DNA of 20,217 nucleotides. Source: Victivallales bacterium (lineage in GTDB: Bacteria > Verrucomicrobiota > Lentisphaeria > Oligosphaerales > Oligosphaeraceae). How positions within the stretch are numbered: position 1 is the stretch's first letter; every line of letters starts with the position of its first letter. Shown one piece after another: positions 15,687-20,217 of the stretch. The translations under genes were made by a program, and so were the position numbers. The notes below the pieces were generated by a model. The model worked only from the letters and a program-made list of their open reading frames with translations, had not been told where the DNA came from and made no database searches. The stretch lies in contig JAFRLP010000318.1 of NCBI GenBank assembly GCA_017431185.1, positions 1 through 20,217 of the forward strand, read 5' to 3'.

Positions 15687-18600
15687 ATGCATTTGGAGAA
15701 GCTTAAAATCTATCAGGGAAGAGTGAGCTCTTTCTACTCCTGTCTTCTTAGAGATTATGTAAAGGACACTGTTGAACTAAATGCGGAATACTGCGTAAGC
15801 GAAGAACCGCTTTCTTTTGAAGAGAAGGACAAGTGCAAATTCAAAGCCATAAGGCAAGGGGATATTTGGGGACGCGACTGGCAATGCGCATGGTTTCATC
15901 TGACAGGGACGATTCCAGATGAATGGAACGGCGAAAATGTTTGCGCCCGCATAAACCTAGGCGGTGAAGGTTTGCTTTTTTCGGCAACAGGAATGCCTTT
16001 GAGAAGCATAACAAACCATTCTGTATTCCAGCCAGATTATGTTAACGAGTACTTTCCGCTATATGATTCGGCAAAAGGCGGCCACAACGTCGAACTGTGG
16101 GTCGATGCAGGAGCGAACGGCTATTTTGGCGTTGAGTTGAACAATCATCCAAGACTGGACACCGCAGCCAAGGAAGGCAGGGGCTTGGCACGGGCAAACG
16201 CACTTCAACTCTGCTTGACTGACGAAGAGTTGCGGCAATTGAGCATTGACTGGGAAATCGCCATGAGCCTTCTTAAGGTGTATCCTCAGAATCATTACCG
16301 TTATCGTCAGATCATTTCGGTCTTGGTAGAGGCAATCAATCTGTACAAGGGAAAGACGGATAACGCTCACATTGTACGCTGCCTCCTGAAAGAAAAACTG
16401 TTCAGCGCAAAATCATGCGACAGTGCATTGAAAGTCACAGCTGTCGGGCATTCCCATATTGACACAGCCTGGCTCTGGCCAATGCGTGAGACAATACGCA
16501 AATGCGGACGAACCTTTGCAAACCAAATTGCAAACATCGAAAAATTCCCCGAATATGTATTTGGAGCATCCCAGCCACAGCATTACCAGTTCGTGAAGGA
16601 GAGGTATCCCGCGCTGTATGCCAAAGTCAAAAAGGCTGTTGCCGCAGGGCGCTGGGAGCCCCAGGGCGGAATGTGGGTCGAGGCTGACTGCAATCTCATA
16701 AGCGGCGAATCAATGATTAGACAATTTCTGCATGGCAAGAATTTCTTCATGGAGGAATTTGGCATTGAAGTCAAAAATCTATGGCTGCCTGATGTCTTTG
16801 GCTATTCAGGAATAATGCCGCAAATCATAAAAGGATGCGGTTGCGATTTTTTCCTGACGCAGAAAATCTCCTGGAACCAATTCAATAAATTTCCGCACAA
16901 CACTTTCATCTGGAAGGGAATAGACGGTTCTGAAGTCCTGACGCATTTTCCTCCCGAAAGCGACTACAACGCAATGGCAACGCCAGAGCAAATCGCCAAT
17001 GCCCAGAATGAGTTCAAGGAAGCAGATTCGCTTCCTGAATTCCTCTCGTTGTTTGGCATCGGAGACGGAGGAGGAGGTCCAAGCGAAAACCACATTGAAC
17101 GTGCAATGCGCCTGAAAAACCTTGAGGGAGTGCCAAAGGTGTCAATGGGAAAAGCCTCGGACTTCTTTGAACGGCTTGCGGTCTATTCAGACAAACTCGA
17201 CATCTGGGAAGGCGAATTGTATCTTGAAAAGCATCAAGGCACCCTGACCACGCAGGCAAAGGTGAAAAGGGCAAACCGCAAGCTGGAATATCTGCTCAAG
17301 AATGTTGAAATCCTTTTCGCCTGCTTGCCTTTATCAGAATATCCAGGAACAATCATTGACAAAGCATGGAAGAAACTGCTTGTCAACCAGTTCCATGACA
17401 TTCTACCAGGCTCGTCAATAACAAGAGTTTACAGGGAAACAGAACAGCAGCATAGGGAATTGTCTGAAACTTGCGGCAAGCTGCTTGAAAAGGTCGCCTC
17501 CATTCTTTTCATTAAAGATGACAACTGTTTGACACTGTTCAATCCATTGTCGTGTGTGTTCAATGGCGCAATCAGCTTGCCTGAAGGTTGGCAGGCCGCC
17601 TCATTGTCTGGCAAATGCATCGCGGGACAGGACAATGGTGCAACAGTGGATGTCAGCATCAGTATCCCTGCTGGAAGTTTTGTAACTCTGGAGAAAAGCG
17701 ACTTGGTGATGCCACGCGTCATGACCGATGACTGCCTGATTCTTGAGAACGAGCAAATCTGCTATGAGTTTAATCGGCAAGCGCAATTGATACGTGCCTT
17801 TGACAAAGAGGTCGGGAAGGAATTGCTCGATTCTTGTCAAATGGGAAATATGCTGTCACTCTACCATGACGACCCGGCTAACTTCGACGCATGGGATGTG
17901 GATATTGGATACGAGGCGCAGTTTTTGGAAAACGCCTCGGGAAAGGCATTCAGCAGAGAAAGTGGCCCTATTCAGCAAACTCTGACATTTGAGCTTGCCA
18001 TCGGCAATTCCAAAATCAGACAACGTATAGTCTTGAGAAACGGAAAACGGCTGGACTTCGAGACCTTTGTGCTTTGGAACGAATGCCACAAGATGCTAAG
18101 AGTGCAATTCCCTGCCAACATCAACGCATCGGAAGTTGCCTGCGACTTGCAATACGGATTTATCAAACGCTCGTGCAGTCAGAACACCAGCTGGGATATG
18201 GCAAAATATGAAGTCGCAGCTCATCGATATGTTGACATATCGGATTCGCAATACGGGATTGCACTTCTCAACGACTGCAAATACGGACATAAGATTCATG
18301 GCCGCATTCTGGACCTGAATCTCCTGCGTTCTTCAAAATACCCTGATTTCACGGCAGACTTGGGCGAACATTCATTCACATACAGCATAATGCCGCACAT
18401 CGGTACACTTACGCAATCAAATGTCATCAGTGAAGCCGCCATGCTGAACCAGCCGCCGCTGCAATTCAATGGCTACAGACGAGGCCATGCCGTTTTGCCA
18501 TGCACTCTGGACTCAAACAACATCTCGCTCGAAGTCATCAAAAAGGCTGAAAAGGAAGACTGCCTGATCATTCGACTGGTTGAAACGAAAGGTGAACTCT

Positions 18601-18776
18601 CAAACGCCACTATTCACTTCAACCTCCCCGTCAAGCAACTGTTCAAGACCAATCTGATAGAGTGGGGCGCAGAAAAAACAATCCCCATAGCAGAAAAGGA
18701 TTTGAACATTATATTGAATCCATTTGAAATCAGAACATATAAATTGATGGCACAACCTTCCGATCATGAAACATGA
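15687..18776 (+). CDS. GH38 alpha-mannosidase
   Basis: Retaining, zinc-dependent alpha-mannosidase of glycoside hydrolase family 38, 1029 aa, cytoplasmic (no signal peptide). Residues ~1-240 are the N-terminal beta-sandwich seen in bacterial members (DWQCAWFHLTGTIP). The catalytic domain begins VTAVGHSHIDTAWLWPMRET, with zinc ligands H257 and D259, followed by FGASQPQHYQFVKERYP, GRWEPQGGMWVEADCNL and WLPDVFGYSGIMPQI (nucleophile D369). NQFHDILPGSSI carries the third zinc ligand H570. The remaining ~450 residues are the beta-sandwich C-terminal domains (GNMLSLYHDDPANFDAWD, FTYSIMPHIG). All key residues are present and length is normal for bacterial GH38. The ATG at 15687 lacks an obvious Shine-Dalgarno; MHLEKLKIYQGRV matches the usual family beginning. 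It tells that the locus handles alpha-mannose linkages, possibly host glycans or plant/fungal mannans. Confidence 0.95.
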   Translation: MHLEKLKIYQGRVSSFYSCLLRDYVKDTVELNAEYCVSEEPLSFEEKDKCKFKAIRQGDIWGRDWQCAWFHLTGTIPDEWNGENVCARINLGGEGLLFSATGMPLRSITNHSVFQPDYVNEYFPLYDSAKGGHNVELWVDAGANGYFGVELNNHPRLDTAAKEGRGLARANALQLCLTDEELRQLSIDWEIAMSLLKVYPQNHYRYRQIISVLVEAINLYKGKTDNAHIVRCLLKEKLFSAKSCDSALKVTAVGHSHIDTAWLWPMRETIRKCGRTFANQIANIEKFPEYVFGASQPQHYQFVKERYPALYAKVKKAVAAGRWEPQGGMWVEADCNLISGESMIRQFLHGKNFFMEEFGIEVKNLWLPDVFGYSGIMPQIIKGCGCDFFLTQKISWNQFNKFPHNTFIWKGIDGSEVLTHFPPESDYNAMATPEQIANAQNEFKEADSLPEFLSLFGIGDGGGGPSENHIERAMRLKNLEGVPKVSMGKASDFFERLAVYSDKLDIWEGELYLEKHQGTLTTQAKVKRANRKLEYLLKNVEILFACLPLSEYPGTIIDKAWKKLLVNQFHDILPGSSITRVYRETEQQHRELSETCGKLLEKVASILFIKDDNCLTLFNPLSCVFNGAISLPEGWQAASLSGKCIAGQDNGATVDVSISIPAGSFVTLEKSDLVMPRVMTDDCLILENEQICYEFNRQAQLIRAFDKEVGKELLDSCQMGNMLSLYHDDPANFDAWDVDIGYEAQFLENASGKAFSRESGPIQQTLTFELAIGNSKIRQRIVLRNGKRLDFETFVLWNECHKMLRVQFPANINASEVACDLQYGFIKRSCSQNTSWDMAKYEVAAHRYVDISDSQYGIALLNDCKYGHKIHGRILDLNLLRSSKYPDFTADLGEHSFTYSIMPHIGTLTQSNVISEAAMLNQPPLQFNGYRRGHAVLPCTLDSNNISLEVIKKAEKEDCLIIRLVETKGELSNATIHFNLPVKQLFKTNLIEWGAEKTIPIAEKDLNIILNPFEIRTYKLMAQPSDHET

Positions 18777-18967
18777 CTTCAGGAGAAAAGGCCATAAACG
18801 AAAATTTCAGGCACACTGAATCCTAAACCAACGAGGGCTGGTTAGATACCGTTGCATCGTATCCAGACCATGGACTATAGAATAATGACCAAATGTACGC
18901 AGCGGGAGTTTTTCCGCTTTGCGGACATGGGGTGAAAGACAGCAGCGTGAAAGAGACGAAAACGACA
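18777..18967. other. 191-bp gap with no clear gene
   Basis: This is the largest gap in the plus-strand run after 4373. It holds two weak hairpins (near 18902-18917 and 18914-18924) and no good T-run, no convincing promoter and no clear ribosome-binding site before the following ATG. The GC content rises across it into the truncated dehydrogenase. I see no small RNA or coding signal that I can support. Confidence 0.5.
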
Positions 18968-19495
18968 ATGAGCATTTTGGACAGATTCCGGCTGGACGGC
19001 AGGAAGGCGCTGGTGACCGGCGCCGACCGCGGCATCGGCCGCAATTTCGCGGAGGCGCTGGCGGAGGCTGGAGCGGACGTGGCGATCATCGACATCATCG
19101 CGGAAAACGCGCAGCGGACGGCGGCGGAGATCGCCGCCGCCACGGGCCGCCAGACGCTGGCGGTCACCTGCGACATCATGGACGCGGCGCAGGTCGCTGC
19201 CGCCGTGGATCGCGTCTTCGAGGCGTTCGGGCGGCTGGACATCGCGGTGAACAACGCCGGCATCTCAATTCAAATCAAGGGAATCCAGGACGTGACGCCA
19301 GCCGAGTGGGAGCGCCAGATGGGTGTCAACCTCAACGGCACCTACAACTGCCTGCGCGAGGAGGGTCGCGTCATGATCCCCAATGGCTACGGTAAGATCA
19401 TCAACATCGGATCCATCTGCGGGAACATCATCTGGCCGCATCCACAGCCTCAGCTGCCGTACAGCGTCTCGAAGGCAGCCGTCCTGCACGAATGA
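18968..19495 (+). pseudogene. Short-chain dehydrogenase/reductase, C-terminally truncated
   Basis: NAD(P)-dependent SDR of about 250 aa in intact relatives (gluconate/sorbitol dehydrogenase-like), here only 175 aa. Visible motifs: VTGADRGIGRN (TGxxxGIG, residues 17-24), CDIMD (cofactor), NNAGIS (NNAG, 95-98), active-site S149 in NIGSICG, and Y165/K169 (PYSVSKAAVLHE). The sequence follows the family to KAAVLH and then stops with E-TGA. The substrate-binding and C-terminal portion (INSISPG region) is missing, so it is probably inactive. The ATG at 18968 follows a weak GAAAGAGA. GC in a sampled 60-bp stretch is 70%, far above the next gene. I call it a broken gene; a shortened functional protein is improbable. 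It joins directly to the esterase fragment with ATGA overlap. Confidence 0.85.
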
Positions 19496-20142
19496 TAGCG
19501 TTCAATATCAACGCCCATGGCATAGAAAACGGCAAACCCCGTGAATTCTACCGCGACTACAAATCCTTGCACAGTTATCCAGGTCAAGGAGTGTGGAGCA
19601 AGGACAGCTATTATTTCAAAGGAGTCTTTCTGCGGGTGATGCGTGCTCTGGACTACGTCAAGAGTCTGCCGGAATGGGATGGGCGCAATCTGTTTGTGCG
19701 AGGCGCATCGCAAGGCGGTGCCCAAAGCATTGTGGCTGCCGCCATGGACAGGCAGGTCACATTCTGCTTTGCGGCCGTGCCAGCCTTGTGCGACCACAAT
19801 GCATGCCTGGCTGGACGGAAGCCCGGCTGGCCGGCGCTTGTGAATGTTCCTGCCGAAAAGTTGAATTCCGAAAAGAAATTCATTCTGGGAGTGCTGCGTT
19901 ATTATGACATCGCCTATTTTGCCAAACGCATTGGCTGCGAAAGTTGTCTTTCCGTAGGATTGCTCGATTTCACCTGTCCGCCTACCTCGGTATTCGCAGC
20001 CTACAACAACCTGCCTGGAAGCATTGTCAAGAGCTTGCAAATCAATCCGGCGGAAGGTCACGGAGGGTCGCAGGATAAACTTGAAATTCGCTTCAGGGAA
20101 ATTGTGGAACGTTGCTGCAAAAATGCAGCAACTTTCCAATAA
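19492..20142 (+). pseudogene. Acetyl-xylan esterase/cephalosporin-C deacetylase-like, N-terminally truncated
   Basis: Alpha/beta-hydrolase of the AXE1 type, about 310-330 aa when whole, here 216 aa. The C-terminal catalytic part is intact in order: FNINAHGIENGKP, SYYFKGVFLRVMRALDYVKSLPEWDG, nucleophile elbow GASQGG (S73), VPALCDHNAC, GLLDFTCPPTSVFAAYN (D159) and NPAEGHGG (H190). Ser-Asp-His is therefore present, but the first ~100 residues (central-sheet strands and the Tyr-containing oxyanion region) are gone. The start is ATG of an ATGA overlap with the dehydrogenase stop, and a functional protein is unlikely. GC is 37% in a sampled 60-bp stretch, unlike the dehydrogenase. The original esterase would remove acetyl groups from xylan or other sugars, which fits a carbohydrate locus. 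Assembly error must be excluded. Confidence 0.85.
20111..20132 (+). terminator. Strong hairpin at the end of the esterase remnant
   Basis: GTTGCTGCA (20111-20119) and TGCAGCAAC (20124-20132) form a perfect 9-bp stem with an AAAA loop, followed by only TTT. It overlaps the last codons of the esterase frame (CCKNAATFQ). A short T-run makes termination possible but not certain. Confidence 0.4.
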
Positions 20143-20217
20143 GATAAGGCATCAATGGGCAATTGCAAGCAGGGATGACTATTTTCATGGGACAGGACGG
20201 CTCCGCCATTGCAACAC

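Noticed and set aside
18902..18924. Hairpins GCGGGA-GTTT-TTCCGC and CCGC-TTT-GCGG downstream of the GH38 gene as a terminator.
   Set aside because: Stems are short, one has a G-T pair, and only TTT follows, so they are not better than chance in this sequence.

Overview
The window looks like a chromosomal segment from a Lentisphaerae/Verrucomicrobia-type (PVC superphylum) bacterium, probably gut or animal-associated. The strongest hints are a pseudopilin with the [28 protein letters not shown]-terminus and C-terminal H-x9-DG motif that are greatly expanded in that group, very large secreted proteins with CBM-like modules and an unassigned glycosidase barrel, and a PocR-type AraC regulator. The phylum is an inference from protein style only. 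I saw no rRNA, tRNA, CRISPR array or complete insertion sequence.

Layout. (1) Positions 1-2690, minus strand: a tight three-gene run, PqiC-like lipoprotein -> M20 (ArgE/DapE-type) amidohydrolase -> TrkA-type potassium-channel regulator (cut by the window edge), with a plausible sigma70 promoter and a small operator-like dyad upstream. (2) Positions 2691-3300: an intergenic patch with three closely packed inverted repeats, followed by the C-terminal remnant of an Rpn/PDDEXK_2-family nuclease. (3) Positions 3335-4240, minus strand: a PocR-domain AraC-family regulator, divergent from (4) a plus-strand gene run, 4373-8993: NodB-type deacetylase, FucI/AraA-fold isomerase, M24 (creatinase-fold) protein that has lost most metal ligands, a stand-alone Anabaena sensory rhodopsin transducer (ASRT)-family protein, and a PIG-L-type deacetylase. 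Gaps are -1, 13, 3 and 7 bp, so this is almost certainly one operon under the divergent regulator. (5) Positions 9026-18776, plus strand: pseudopilin, 1279-aa secreted CBM/glycosidase-like protein, 681-aa cytoplasmic TIM-barrel protein and a GH38 alpha-mannosidase, again with gaps of only 21-32 bp. This block is visibly lower in GC than block 4. (6) Positions 18968-20142: a short-chain dehydrogenase truncated after its catalytic Tyr/Lys, abutting an acetyl-xylan-esterase-like protein that has lost its N-terminal third. The two truncated genes meet in an ATGA overlap, exactly where base composition changes.

Working together. Blocks 4 and 5 read as a carbohydrate-use locus: a secreted multi-domain enzyme binds or cuts a polymer outside, the GH38 and the other barrel enzyme trim oligosaccharides (alpha-mannosides and something unidentified), and the block 4 enzymes de-N-acylate or deacetylate and isomerise a sugar, with the small ASRT protein as a possible sugar-ligand sensor or carrier and the PocR/AraC protein as the switch. 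The precise substrate cannot be read from the sequence. The most unusual parts are the ASRT/M24/FucI-like/deacetylase operon and the SDR::esterase junction.
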